From Tyto alba (lineage: Eukaryota > Chordata > Aves > Strigiformes > Tytonidae): DNA of 64,000 nt. This document shows, one piece after another, positions 29,069 through 42,657 of the stretch. The notes below the pieces were generated by a model that saw nothing but the letters and a program-made list of their open reading frames with translations, did not search any database and had not been told where the DNA came from. The first letter of the stretch is position 1; the number at the start of each line of letters is the position of its first letter. A program made the translations under genes and the position numbers. The DNA is taken from the NCBI RefSeq assembly GCF_018691265.1, contig NW_024881272.1, forward strand, positions 20,139,323 through 20,203,322. The letters run 5' to 3'.

Positions 29069-29090
29069 AAAAAAAAAAAAAAAAAAAAAA
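29069..29090. repeat. Poly(A) run, A22
   Basis: Twenty-two consecutive A. The preceding sequence is not recognised as a SINE, a LINE or a processed gene copy. Confidence 0.9.
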
Positions 29091-29249
29091 GCATCAGTAA
29101 TAGAACAATAAATGTATGGTGAATATTCTTACTGAAAATACTTTGCACTGGAAAAAAGTGTACTTAGTAGTTTGTTGGATAATACAGCACAGTGTTAATT
29201 TTGAGCCAGTTCAAAGAAAGATTGTGCATGAGTTTAAAGTATTTTCTGG

Positions 29250-29277
29250 TTTTTTTTTTTTGTTTTTTTTTTTTTTT
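29250..29277. repeat. Interrupted poly(T)
   Basis: T12, one G, then T15. Simple homopolymer expansion. Confidence 0.85.
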
Positions 29278-29990
29278 CTGAGGTGTTCTCCTTTCATGAG
29301 ATTTTTTTCTTAAATACCCATCATTAAATGCAATCTGATACATTCTCAAAATAAAGCAACAGTATTTTTAAAGGTCAAAGTGTAACTTTTCTGATTTGAG
29401 GAGCATCTCAGAAGGGACCAAACTTTATTATCAAGGAAGTACCCCAATCTTCTGTCATTTATTTGATTTCATAAAAAAATGATATCCTACAGAATCATCT
29501 TTGCCTCCAGAGGCAGCTATTCAGAGTTGTGCCTACCTTCATGCTTCATCAGTACTTCCAATGTGCTTTACTGGAAGTGGTAATACTTTTGCAAGAAGGA
29601 TGTATAAAAGGATGGGCCTATTATGTTTCTTCATGTAACAGAAAGGAGTCTGTACAGGTACTCTGAAATAACTTGGGAGAGATTCCTTTGTCTCTATTAA
29701 ACCTTTTTTTTCAGTTACTGGTACTATAAATGCAACAGTAAGTGGTAATAACAATGCAGAAGTCTTATCCGAGAAGGACTTTCAGAAGTGATTAAACTGT
29801 CAGTTCTTTTAGATATTGTTAATTGCTGTGTCCCAGGAGATTATCTGCAGCTGGAATTTAAGGTAAATTTGTGTACATACTGGGTGGTTTGAAGTGCCTC
29901 TTCCAATGAGAAGATATCACAGAGCCTGCTCTCAGAGAATAAAGTGTATTTCAGTTGATGTTACTTGATAAGGTTACTTTATAAAATGTC
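29278..29990. other. AT-rich non-coding DNA
   Basis: No gene or repeat recognised. Confidence 0.55.
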
Positions 29991-30077
29991 TGGGGGTTTT
30001 GTGTGTGTGTGTGTGTGTTGTGTTTTGATTTTTGTGGTTTTTTGTATTTTTTTTTTCTTATTGTTGTTGTTTTTTTC
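29991..30077 (+). repeat. G/T-rich simple repeat with (GT)9 core
   Basis: (GT)9 at 30001-30018 sits in a plus-strand tract made almost only of G and T, including a short (TTG)n near 30060-30070. The frames of 81 and 105 codons that start here are by-products of the low-complexity sequence. Confidence 0.8.
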
Positions 30078-30889
30078 AAGTCAAGTAGGAGGATCTTCCA
30101 ATCTGTCTTTGAGAAAACTCATATTTTTGAAAGGACTCAATGCAGATTTTGTTGGAGGGGTAAATTCCTGTACTGTGCATGCAGTGGGTGGCCTGGAAAC
30201 CTGGTGTTAATTTCAAACTGTGAGCTCAGTCTTAGCTTGATGTTTCTGAATTGTATGCCAGCATGTATATGGAAGTGTACAATTTTACAGGCGAATATGC
30301 AGATGAGTGCAAACAAATAGTAATTACTTAAATAAGAAGGATGAAAAATTGAAGTGATAGAGCACTAGATTCTTCTTCAGTGACTCACGGTGCCAGTGTT
30401 GTACATGTTCCCAAGGGTTAGTGGCACTCTGAGTGGAGCTATCAACATCTTTTTTATATTCAGTCCCTCATATTAGTGGTACTTATGGTACTTGCTGCTG
30501 CATCTTTAAAAAAAAAAAATTAAAAAAAAATCTTCTGTCTGAATATTTTTAAGATGGCAAAAGAAAAGTGGCATTGTTTGAAAATCCCAGTGGTGTCATA
30601 ATGAGACTTCGCATAAACATTAGATCAAGCAACCGTAAGCAGTCTGTGAATTATTCTGGGAAGTTTTTAAACATGGGATACATGACATTATTTAAGTATT
30701 TATAAATGTCATCTCATCTGTTATAAGGAAAGCTAATAGACTGTTTTGCAGACATTTCAGCTCCAAAAAGCAATTGCTTCTGTAATCTATTTCTATAAAA
30801 TCGGCAAAAGTGGAAGCAGACGTACTGTGGGTCAATACTAGTGAAAGGCCTCTCTGCAGACAAAAGATTCACAGTCCATTAAGTTTCAG
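30078..30889. other. AT-rich non-coding DNA
   Basis: Short A runs near 30508-30530. No gene or repeat recognised. Confidence 0.55.
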
Positions 30890-31210
30890 GTCTGCCCTGA
30901 TATGAATTCCTCTGATGTATTACTATTATATCCTATTTTTGTTGACTCAGTTACTATGTCAGCAAAACCAAACATTTTGGCTTGTGTCCCAGCATCAAGC
31001 TGTCTATGGAGGGTATGTGTTTGCCTCCACCACGACAGTAATGAGAAACTGGCATTAGTTTGATTTGCATAATTGTACGCTTCTAGCTTAGACTCTGTGT
31101 CAGTAGGAGACAACTTATTGTGATGATATTCACTGCACATTATTCGTTTTGTGCAATCAGCATTTATTTATGCAAATTTCATCATTACAAGAGGTCATTT
31201 TCCAACCTTC
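30890..31210. promoter_or_regulatory. Candidate regulatory element with two octamer (POU) sites
   Basis: Two perfect octamer words lie 107 bp apart in opposite orientation: ATTTGCAT at 31063-31070 (followed by AAT) and ATGCAAAT at 31170-31177. The octamer is the established recognition sequence of POU-domain transcription factors. The surrounding 300 bp is not low-complexity and resembles vertebrate conserved non-coding DNA in texture. Whether it is conserved or active cannot be told from one sequence, and octamers occur by chance in AT-rich DNA. Confidence 0.25.
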
Positions 31211-34200
31211 TACCATGAAATCACTTTCTCTGCCAATGAACAGTAAGAAAACACCATGGGAGAGCAGCCAGGTATATTTGTCATTCACACTCATTGACCA
31301 AGACACTGCAAAAGGTTTATTGTGTGTGTGCATATGTTTTTAAAATTATGTTTTATGAAAGACTGACAGCTCTGATGACAAAACTAAAATTTGATAGACC
31401 ACATGTGATTATTTTAGACAAATGCTGTCAAAAAAGACATACACAAAACCCAAAACAAAACCAACTCACTGTCTCACTAGTTCTGAGAATTTCTTTAAGA
31501 ATAATTTATAGACTGAAAAAAATATTTTGTGTTCCCCAGATGATCAGTGGAATGTTTTCTGTGATAAGAAGCAGAACCCTGTAATTTATTCATGTGAGAG
31601 ATAAAAAGACAGAATAACAAACTAGGATGTCCCACTTGTAACAGCAACCTGAAAAAGCAATAAATGTTGAAAAAGCTTATCAGAATCATTTGGATCTTAA
31701 AGATTCATGAACTAACCTTCAAGACTCTCTTGACAAAAATGTTTCCAAGGTCACATTGTTTATCTTATCATTAGTGGTAGAGGAGCCTCTTAAGGTTTAG
31801 TTTGCAAGTAGATGAAACAACACCAGAAATTATACTTTTCCCTAGACAATCACTTCTAAGTTTAAAAAGAATTAAAATACATCAGTGCTTAAAAGGTAGG
31901 AGGAAATTACACAGAACAGGTAAATTGGGAGCTAGTTGATTCTGACAGAGTGATGAATACTTAACAGATTGCATCTTCACAAGAGGCACAGAGAGTTCAC
32001 TGGACTTGCTAGCATCCAAACTATTGCTGAAAGGAAGAGAATGAGAGCCCAAACATGGCTTCACCTTTTATTTTCCCTCAAATAATCAATAGGTTTCCTA
32101 GAATTCTGAGTAGAAAAAAATGAGATGTACTGTATCAGCAGTTAGACTAAAATAATATAAGTATTATAACTATATACAAAACAAAACCCCCAGATGGGCC
32201 ACATTTACAAGGAATGGTTGAGCTTCTAATGGTCCTCTGTATTCCAAAAAAAATCTGTAAATCAGATGTTGTACAGCACAGGGAAAAAAAAAAAGCTATA
32301 TTTTGAAAGAATAAATGTAGTTTAAATCTGTTTATATGCTGACTAAGAAAGAAGCATTCTAATAGACAAGCTCATGCATCTGGGAGAGAAATTTCTATCC
32401 ACAGGTGTGCATCAGATGATTAGTTCCTAAATATTTGTACCATTCTTGCTTCATGTGGGAATATAATCCTCTGTCCCAACATATGATGTTCCAAACTTGT
32501 TGAGTGAAAAGGTGCTTAAAGAAAACTCAGCTGGGCAGTCAGTCCTGTATGAGCCCCCAAGTGATAAATGAAGCTATGTAAACTCAGAATTTAATAACAA
32601 TATACTGCTCTTCATATCATTTACCCACAGTCAGTCCACATACTGGATTAAGATTAGAAACTGCATAGATAAGACTTCCTGATATATATTTTTTTTAATT
32701 CTATTTTTCCTTTTTTTTTAGTCATGAGCTAATTGAGAAATAAATAAGGGGAGCCAAATTAAAAGAATTGTATTAATACTAGCTTCAGAAACAGAATGAA
32801 AAAATGGAGTCCTAAAAGAAAAAAAAAAATCTATAGAAGAAAAGTGAAGAAAAAGGGTAGAAAAAAGCGCTGTAAAATACAAAAGTCTCAGTGAGGTAAA
32901 AAAATAAAAAAATTAGTTTCATGGTAAGATCCAGTGCCCTTAGAATAAAGTACCACAATTGGAAATTACCCAGAATAAAAAAGGGCCAAATGAGATGAAC
33001 CTATTGGACACAGATAAGAGGCAGAAATACTCAAAATGGAAGTAAAGCAGATACTCATCTACAATGTTTACAGAGTCTTTGTGCTAGCCAAAGCACAGGA
33101 GATGTAGCCTTGAACTAACAACAAGGTGAACTCTGAGTAAGTACCATGAACAGATGACTAAAATGGACAACATAGATGTATGATAATGGAAAGACAACTA
33201 TTTGGGGACTGAAAAACATACAGTGTATTGAATATTTTTGAGAAACTATTAGAGGAACCTGACTCATGGAATGAAATACTCCACGAGGCATATTTGCAGC
33301 ACTTCAGAAACCCCAACTGGGTAGCTTAAAGGCAGAGGCAGGAAAAATTGACAATAGCAGCCTGAGGAACAAACAGTTGCATCTGGAAGAAATGAAGGTC
33401 AGATTTTTCTCTAAAACTTGACTTTGAAAATTGCTTTCAAAGAGAACAAAACCCCTAACAACGGTATTCTTTCTAATTTCACTTTTATGTTGCAGAACCG
33501 GTTTAAGTAACAAATAAGAACTTCCTCCCTTTGTTAATTAGATGGATATATCATATGCAAAAGCATTCCTTATGGACACTTTGATTTCATGAGGTCTTCA
33601 CTTACAAGCTGCTCCAGGCATGGCAGTGATAGCTAATGAATGCTGCTTCTACATTCTCTCTGAATAGTTATTTTGTCTGTTCATGCTTCCTGGTCAGAGA
33701 GAATCATGGTGGAAGGAACTGGAGAAACTCAGGTGTGTCCTCTGCTAGTAGCGGACAATGAGAATTCTTGTCATTTATTCTAAAATGAATAGATACTCTT
33801 TAACTCTCAGGTTTTAATCTCATGTCATGCTACAGCTAATATAGGTAGAAGGTGAATTATATAACCTACCTTCTGACCGTCATATCTCTAGCCCAATTAA
33901 AATAGTCAGTCTGGGGTTTCAGCATGGTTCTCATCTGTCAGGCATGGCACCAGACTTTCTTGTTGGAATTCAAGAGAAGTATTTCTGTAGAAGACATGAC
34001 ATAGTTGAGTTAAAAATTCCAAAGTTTGGTCTATATTATTCTGACTAAGTCTTTACGTCTCCTTCCATTGTACCTGAATTTGTGGAGTTCTGACTTATAG
34101 AACAAGCTCTTGTATAAGTCTTCTAATACTGCCTGGCTACGATTAATCCAAAATAAAGTAAAGTTAGTTTGTCTAGAAATTAGAGATTGAGAACTGGGTA

Positions 34201-35269
34201 AATCACAGAGAAGAGATTTGTTCAGATGTGCTCTTCAGTGATATGCATGAAAATATATGTCAAATCCTGAAGTTGTATTGATGTGCTAAATTCTTGCAGT
34301 CACTGCTTAGATTCTCTGGTAACTGAGTATGGATTGTCAAGGCAAATATATGGAGAAATGGAGAAGACTGTGGGGTCTTGAAATCGGGGTTTGATGTCTG
34401 AAGTTGTGTGAACTTTGATTATAGTCTAGTGTTTCAGTCCCAGTCTGTCTCTAATTTTATACCTGCTCTGTGTGTATGTACTATGGAGTTCTCTTTCTAT
34501 TAAAAGACATCACGTGAGGTACATATTGCTTAGCAGTCATCCAAACTGTGCCAGTGGGTTCCTTTTATCTAAATCAACAGCATGTGTGGATGCTTGTTGC
34601 AGATTTCAAGTACACTATGCCAATGATTCACACAAGGCAAAGGCCTGTTTGTTGAAAAGAAATCTATGGCTATGGCAATTATGATGTAGCTGAACTGTTC
34701 TAATGGTGAAGTGTCTTTGATTCTATATAATAAAAAACATACAGCCTTGGAAATATTTATTAAAATTTTTAAAATGTATTATAACTCTTGATTTGTGGAT
34801 GGGCAGAGTGAAAAAAGCAGAAACATTATACAAGGTTCGGGAGAATGCCAACTGCTTTGAAGTTACATTTTAACTTTTGCAGTTACCTTTCCAAACTCCA
34901 CTGCCATCCTCAGTGGATTTGATTCAGATGATGAGGGTTAGAGATTCACCTTATCAGTCTTTAGCCATCAAAAGGGAGCACTTAAAAGTTGTCACCGGGG
35001 CATCTTTTGTGATAAGTGGAGAGAGGAAGGCATGTTCAGAGGCTCATTCTGCTGATCTTTTGTTATCGCCTACATGCTCCTCCAAAGATGTTTGTTTTTT
35101 CCATTTTTTCACAGAGGAGATGTAGGTGACTTGTTTAGAGTAGGTGCTTCGCTTTCCAATGGCTGGTATTAGCGTGGGTAAATCTGTGCGGACAGCACCA
35201 CAGATCCACAATGAGTGTCATACTTTTCACCTTTGCAGAAAAGGTTTAAAAGTATGTTGATAGGTTTCA
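31211..35269. other. AT-rich non-coding DNA
   Basis: About 4 kb with A-rich patches (32281-32295, 32820-32830) and open frames under 100 codons. No gene, LINE or LTR recognised. Confidence 0.5.
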
Positions 35270-37619
35270 ATTGCGAAGACTGCACCTCTGGTTTACTCAG
35301 ATGGATGAGTTAATGTAAAAGCCATGTGCTATGTGATTGGATCATTTATAACACTTCTAAAAAAAATATCAGATAAATACTATGATTAATTATAGATCCT
35401 TGCAAGGTGGAGTGAACCAGGGTTAAAAAGTTAATCTGGAAAACCCCTAACAGAGGCTGGAATTAGAACCTGCAAAATAAATTTTGTTCTTTTGCCATCT
35501 CTCATTTTGATTGATTCTGATAGAACACAATGAGATAATTAAAAAACCTTCTGCACTAAATTACATAACTAAATGGGAATTAAAAATTAGTTTAAATCAG
35601 TAATTAAGCTTCCCAACTTGAACAGTACAAATGGTTAATCTTTAGTTTCATAGCTGAATTAAGAACTTGAAAATAATTTCGTTTGTGTTCACCTTAAAAG
35701 TAACTGTATATTTTCATCTCTACAGGAAACCCAGAATTTTCATTCAAATGAATTACTGAATTTCTTTTTTGCTTTCTTTCAGCTTCTTGTATATGTATAC
35801 TCTGATTTAATTCAAATTAAGCAAATATTTTCAATCTTCATTTTGGAAATAAAATGCTTAATTTTAAAAATAACAAAAATAAAGATGGTTTTATTTCTTG
35901 GATTTTTTTTCTCCTTTAATCAAAAATATTTGCCAAATTCAGAACTGACCACAAGCAACTTCAATCACAGATTAAATTCTGGGCGAAAATACTTCTACTT
36001 TTCAGAAAGTACAGTTCAGAGCCATTGAAACATTCCAATGGAAATTATAAGTTTTTAAAATGAAAATGGAAGTTAAAAAAAAAGTTCAAATGACTTCATG
36101 AAGAATTTACAGGAAGTTCTTAGTGAAGTATAATCCTGATTTTTGCAAGGATTTTATCCTTGCCCAAATTAATTTAATGAGAAGTTGCAGCAACAAACAT
36201 AAAAAATATACATATATCTTTTGCCAGAGGAATTTTGGAAAAAATTATTTTTTCAGTGTCTTTACAGAATTAATTTAGCACACCTCTAAATGTTAGAAGA
36301 TGCTATTTTAAAAAAGTGGCTTGTTTTGTATGTCAAAATGGACTTTCCAGTAATAAACATTTTTAATGAGTGTAGCACAAACGATCTGTCTGTAATGCTT
36401 ATTTTTGCTTTAGTTTTAAATAATAATTATTCAAAATAATTTCATAATAATTTTGAGTAGATTTTTATTTTTATAGTGTTATTTGAAAGGAATACTCTAT
36501 ATTGACTAATCCTAGCTGGATCCCTTAGTCTGTAGCCACTACATAGTATTTACAATTTAATTCCACAGTGCCTAAGATTTTATAGGTCTAGAATTCTGAA
36601 AATCAAATTAATTTAATATCATTAAATATTTCCTACATCCCCCCCAAAATCTTGATTTCCTATTATACTTGGTATATATTCTTTTTTACACCTTGTAGTG
36701 GCTTGTAGAATAGAAATAAGCATTATACTAAATGTAATTTGAATGGAAACAATTTTTCTGTACCTTATTTCAAAGTGTGTACATTATTGCTTATAAATCC
36801 AAATACTGTGAGCTATTTTATCTTTCAAAAGGGTTCATGATAAAAACCAGCTATGAATGTTTCAGAGCAGAATGTCTTGTGTTCAGAGCATAGTTTTAAA
36901 GTAAAACAATAGTAAAAATAATAACACTGGATACACTGTAACCGAACATCATTTTACATTTTCATGATGCTTTAAGATTGTACTACAGAACAGATGCAAT
37001 TTGTGCTTATTTTGGCATTTGATTTTCTTGTTTTGTTTTTTTTTTTTTTTTTTAACTGAAAAGGGTGGGTTTGACAAAACTCAGGTTAATGGAGTAGCAG
37101 GAGATGAAAATCAAGGAGGTTTTACTGCTTCTTTTTCAATCCAACCTCTATGTGGTTTCCATCTAAATGGCAGCTTCATCTGAACTGATGTTTTTGATGA
37201 GTTTTCTTCCCCTCTGCATCAGGACCTAAGAGACAGGAGTATGAGATGGTTAAAAAAGTTCTGCGAGATTACTGCAGATATAGTTTTCTTTATTTCAAGG
37301 GAATTGTCCAATGCCCTCATACCACCAAGTTTATGAGCAAAAAATATCTGGAGCATTTGTCAGTCGCAAGCTTGCATATAATATTACAAAAATAAATCCA
37401 GAAATTAGTATTTTAAAAGAATCTGTATTGCTTACAGTGATAAAATAGTCTAATCTGGACTTGTGAAATGATGGAATTTTTTTAAAAGAAATTAAATAGG
37501 TTTCATGGTGAAGAAGGAAATTAAGTTTGAGAGCAAACCTCTGTTTTTTGCAAAATAATCCCTGTAAGGGTCACATATATCCATATGATTAAGGAATTAA
37601 TTCACATTGTCATTTAACT
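35270..37619. other. Very AT-rich non-coding DNA, possibly containing conserved elements
   Basis: Long runs of non-repetitive, TAAT-rich sequence (for example 35340-35680 and 36240-36480) with few open frames. This texture is seen in vertebrate conserved enhancers but also in neutral AT-rich DNA. A T run lies at 37037-37053. I assign no function. Confidence 0.3.
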
Positions 37620-37990
37620 TCTGTCATTGAATAATTATGGGCAGCAAAACATGGTGATCCTAGTTCTAGAATGCATCACCACAAGCTCTGACAGATTAAG
37701 CGCCCACAATATAGCTAGTATCTTCACTGGATCATGAGAGATCACAGTGCTTTGGAAGCATTTGCCTAATGACATGATTTACAGCTTGCTGAGAGGAGCA
37801 GAGGAAGAGACAGAGGGCTGTTATGGAGCATGCTGCTGCAAGTGAGTAATGCTGTGTAAACGTGGGCTGTTACGAAACTACGTTGTCATGGGCATTTGTA
37901 AAATTGTCAATATCCATCAGTTAACAAACCATTGTTTCTGGTTCACTGAACACTGGTAAATGAGACACCTTATGAGTCAATTCTGTATCT
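37620..37990. promoter_or_regulatory. Candidate conserved non-coding element
   Basis: About 370 bp of balanced, non-repetitive sequence with dispersed retained CpGs (for example near 37700, 37860 and 37880) in a CpG-poor neighbourhood and no long open frame. The texture is like vertebrate conserved non-coding DNA. There is no direct evidence without alignment. Confidence 0.2.
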
Positions 37991-38448
37991 CTAGAGAAAG
38001 GTATGTTTGTGTTGTTCACTGTCACTGGACAGAGTGTCCTGTATGTTTGCTCAGTTTTTATCTAATAATAACAATAAAAAAGTCATGTTAATGCAGGAGA
38101 AAAATGGGTTTTATACAGAGCAAACTCAGGTGAAGCACTCAAGCTTTATTTCCTGGTGGTGAAATGTTATAGTTGCTCCAAACATCCACAGACTGCATGA
38201 CATGTAATTTACAAGAATGGAACTTTTAAGTAGCTAGTTGCAAAAATGGCAGTTTAAGTTAGAAGCATAGTAAATCCTTCAATTCTAAATCTTTAAGGAA
38301 TTAAAAACCTTACTTAGAAAACATTCCTGAATTCTGGTATCTAGTCTATAGGTTTAATTTTAGGAAGTCCTTTAAAAAACTTTACTTTATCCTGCTGCAA
38401 AAGAGGTTCAATATAGCTGTCTACATGCAAAAACTGTAATGATTTAAT
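37991..38448. other. AT-rich non-coding DNA
   Basis: No gene or repeat recognised. Confidence 0.55.
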
Positions 38449-39010
38449 TCATGAATTGTCAGACGTAGTGTGGGTTTCAGCCTTTTGCAGTCCTGCAGAT
38501 GTTGAGGAATATGCCTGGCATATGTAGGGGAAGTTACTGTAGCAGTTATAAAGGCCATTTCTTGTGATCTTCAGCTCTTTGTTTTCCTTCAATCTGGAGT
38601 CCACAGTGAAAAACCCTTGGTAAAGGGGAGGCAACTGATAGGATTCATGAAAATAGTGGGAGATTGTGCAACACTTCAGATTAGGTTGCAGCACGTATTT
38701 TTCCCTGTGTTTTCACTTGAATTTTCCTTCAGGTCCCGGAAGCATTGGTAGAACCTTTCTTTATTCACTGGCCTTTGGCTCTGTTACGTGCTGATATCAG
38801 TTCCTCCAATTTCCAGGTTGCCAAGGAAGACCAGATGAGATGTTGCCAATGGTATCGCAATAGCTTCTGCCTGAACAAAACTGTTTCAGTATCAGGGATT
38901 AATGTTCTTAATGATTTACCTTCCAAGACCATGACTGCTACTGGATATCCTAGGATAAGGTGATCATCTTACATCCAAAGGCAGCTTTCCTTCGTCTCAT
39001 ATTCCAGATG
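38449..39010 (-). other. Possible decayed coding or retroelement remnant
   Basis: Composition is more balanced than the flanks. An 81-codon minus-strand frame (38449-38694) has a protein-like mix of residues, including a Tyr-, Pro- and Cys-containing central part. The DNA immediately to its right (38745-38963) stays open on the plus strand for 72 codons and, in pieces, on the minus strand. I cannot match it to a family. A pyrimidine-rich stretch ending in CAG at 38726-38734 could act as a plus-strand splice acceptor, but no matching donor or known exon is seen. Confidence 0.2.
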
Positions 39011-40363
39011 GATATCAGAAGAGATTATATTCTTCAAATGTTCAGACGTTAGTGCTGATAAAAAACCTGCATTGCTAAGTGGAAAAGATTGTAACTTCAT
39101 AAGAGCAACATCAATTCTATTACTGCATAGGTAATTGGTTTTTGTTGGTCTGCTCTCTCTTTTTTAAGTAGTTGGTACTTTCATTAGATCTGTAACAGGG
39201 CTATACATTTCTTTCAAAGGCTAATTGATACCTACCTCTCTTGCCTTCAAAAAGTTTCACAAGAATTTTTCCACCACTAGTACAGCTGTGTCCCCATTCT
39301 CATTTGCTTCTTGCCATACTGAACCATCTGAACTCCAAGTAATGCATTCACTGTCATATACTCATATGACACCTTGTTAGGTAGCAGTTCTAAAACCTAC
39401 TGGAACTGAGGAGATTCTCATCACAGAACCTCCCTCTAAAATAATTTGAGAGGATTGTCTTTGGCCATAACTCAAGTCCTTAAACCTGTATAATTTCATG
39501 TTCTACTTTAAGTAATCAGTTTCCAGAGTTTTATCTTAAGCTACTTTCTAACCACAATGATATTGAAATGGGCTTTACTGTTTCCTTGAAGGCTGACAAG
39601 TCATCAGTGTTGAAGACTACGTAGTCAGATAGCAGTCTATTAAAGTTTGTAATAATGTGGTAATTGAGGATTCCCATGTATTATATTAATTGTAATTAAA
39701 GTCAAGTATTCTCTAGCACATCCTGCTATATCTATTTTCTACTTATATTAGTGCATACAAGGAATTTACTTGGTATGATCAGATCATACTTTATTGTTAT
39801 ACTCTATAAACATTAGTGTCTAAGGTTTTATTCTGCAGAGATGCAAAACAAGTTTTCTTAGATTAGAGTGCCACCCACTACAATGACCAGTGTCACCTGG
39901 GAATGATAGTGTCCCTAGTTATTTTGTCACCTGCTCCAATTCGTGGCATTGTGGAGTTCTCATAAATGGGATTTTGTGGAGCAAAGAAAATAAGTAACAA
40001 GTCGCCTCTGCCTCTTTGCCTATAGATATGTCCATAGTGATATTCAGTTACATCTCTAAAACACACAGTTAACTTGTTTAGAGCATGTCTGGGGTATTTA
40101 CTTGCCCCTTTTCAGGTTTATGGAACTTTGCACTCAAGGCAAAACTTTCCTTTAGGTATTAATTTAGTTTTGGTAGGGAGAATTTATGTTAATTTTCCTC
40201 ATTTCCATTAAGAGTACATTCTTCCACCTGTTCTTAGTGCTTACTTAGGTCACATTATTCTAAGGTGGAATCATGAAAAGCAACACTCACTTTCACGTTC
40301 ATGTAAGAACAATTAAATTTCGTAATCTAATAGTCTGCTCAGAAGTCAGCAATTTGTTTTTAA
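39011..40363. other. Non-coding DNA
   Basis: Pyrimidine-leaning sequence on the plus strand. On the minus strand AATAAA-type words appear, but no transcript structure can be defended. No repeat recognised. Confidence 0.45.
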
Positions 40364-40414
40364 TGTGTTGTGGTTGTGGTTTTTTTTTGTTTTTTTTTTT
40401 TGTTTTTTTTTTTT
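40364..40414 (+). repeat. G/T-only tract, mostly poly(T)
   Basis: Fifty-one bases made only of T and G, mainly T runs of 8-12 separated by single G. Simple low-complexity DNA. Confidence 0.85.
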
Positions 40415-42657
40415 AAACCCTCAAATTTAGTGTTTTTATGGTTAATAAGCATGGTTTAGAAGGTTTCTTACCAAGCTGAAATCTTGTGATTTTTCTTGCT
40501 TTTCCTGGTAATCTTTCTGTCCTCTCTTGTTGAGCCATTGCTGGTAACAAACCATAGTTTGAGAAACTGTTGTGGATTCCATAAACTATGGGAACTAGTG
40601 TCCAGAATTGCTCTTATTCAATGAGAAGAAAATCATACCTCATTAATAGGTCAATCTACAAATAAAAGAGGAGTGCCCTGTCCTCCAGAAAAGTTGGATT
40701 TCTCTTTGATGATCAAAGTATATAATACACAAACAGTGTTTAATGCCGATCCCATGAATAATAGATAATTTCTTCTCTCAATACACTGTGAAGACATCTA
40801 GCATTTTTCAGGATGCACTCAGCATCTCACTGAATTATACCATAGGAGGGAATGTGGGACTCTTTAAAAAGGTATGACTGACATTGCATAGGAATTCCAT
40901 ACTGTGCTTACTGTAATATCGATATGAAATTGTAAATGACTCATTCTTGCCCTATACTTTCTTGTATTTCAACTTAAGGAAAAGTCATTTCATCTTCTTT
41001 TAGGATTTTTGAAGTTGTGTTGGGCCATTTTAGAAAACATTACCTTAATAAGAAAAAAAAAAAAAAGAAGAAAGGAAAGATCATGGACTCATATAAGAAG
41101 TGTATGGGTCATCCTAGTAATCCATTTAACACACTCAGGAAGTGTGGCTGGTTAGCATCAGACCTAATTTCTTATGGAACATTTACATTGACGCTAAGGG
41201 AATATGAGCTGATAGTTTTCAAAGTCAATAATGTTTCCTCTTTTAGCAAGAGCATTAGAAACTTCTCAGAATAAAGTCATATGACCTTTTCCATTCTATG
41301 TCCCTCTTCATTCCTGTACAAAAGTTAAAATTTTCACTTCTAAATTTTTTTTGTATTCCTAAACACAATACCTGTACATTACATCATAATCAATAGTGAG
41401 AAAAAAAAAATCTTATAAAAAGTACTTGTAGAGCAGAAGTTGAAAGCTGCAATTCAGAATAAACTGTATTCTTTACTGTTTGGGAAGCAGTACCTGACTT
41501 CATCCCACAGTAAACCTGGTTTGGTCTCTGTTCCTCTTATTAATATTTTACTACTTGCAGTATGGTGCTCATGAAGAAGTATACTAAGTGCTATGTAGGC
41601 ATAGGACCTCAAACTAGCCCCAGACAATTTAGGGTCTAAATGGGTGCTCCTACATTAACATCTCATTTTGGATAAGAGGTGTGCTTTCAAAGGGAATTTC
41701 CTGATTATCCCCACTTCTGGACCTTGGTTGCCGTCACAGAGCAAATTTCAGGGACACCTGTGGACTGTGGAAAGCTCTAGTGGACTTCACGATGGTATGT
41801 ACTGCTCCTTTGGTCAGCCATGGAGTTGGAACATTGTAGAAGTAGCCTTCTGAATCGTTACGAAATCTATGTCACTGATTCTCGAGGAGGTTGGTAGGGA
41901 ACATGTGCACAGGTTGCTGGAGTGTGATCTACATTCCTTAGTGCTTGACTGATATTAAACTGTTGCTTAGTACCTAAAGGTCTTCATAGCTAGAGGTGAG
42001 CAAAGTTCCATGAGGGCTTGTGGGTCCAGCAGACAGGCTGAGCAAAGTCTTCTGGTATACTTTGGTAACTCAGACTGGGAAACATGCTGGAGAAGCTTTA
42101 TTTTGAGGAGAGACTTTTAATTAATTGCACAATTACAGTATTGTCAAGAAACAGCTGAAAAGTCCTCTTGAGCCTTGCCAGGTTTCCAAAGAATGAGTCT
42201 CAGAAGCAGTTTCTGTTAAATACCCTAGGAAATGCTGCAATAATAGAAAGTTTATCTTTCACATTAAAATACACAAGAGATGTTCTGATCTGCAAGTTTA
42301 GCTCTGCATACTTGGACGTATGCACTGCAAAACGTAGTCTTTATCTCTGTGATCCTGTGCTGTTTTTAATGTGAGTTGGGGGGGCACCACCCGTTTTTTT
42401 CTACAACCTTAGATACACATTTAGCATCTTGTAAAGGACCAATGTATAATGTGATTATGCAGTCACCTAAATTGCTACATAATTATAGTTCATTTTGAAT
42501 GTGCCATATAATAGTGCTTCATATTCTAAGCTTTCATTGCAAAAGTAATTAAGCCTCTAGCCCTTATGGTTACAAAGATAACCTTCAAAATGTCAAATGA
42601 ACCTAAGCAGATGCGTTGATGTCTGTCTGCATCTGCAGACAGCTTGAAACAGTAGCT
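40415..42657. other. AT-rich non-coding DNA
   Basis: An A-rich run lies at about 41052-41065. An 85-codon frame (41017-41274) crosses the A run and is not credible as a gene. No repeat recognised. Confidence 0.5.

Noticed and set aside
30003..30320. 105-codon frame starting MCVCVLC
   Set aside because: Its start is the translation of the (GT)n repeat, and no domain follows.
38745..38963. Resemblance of WPLALLR to a retroviral integrase segment
   Set aside because: Only a few residues match and the residues on either side do not fit, so no retroviral gene is claimed.
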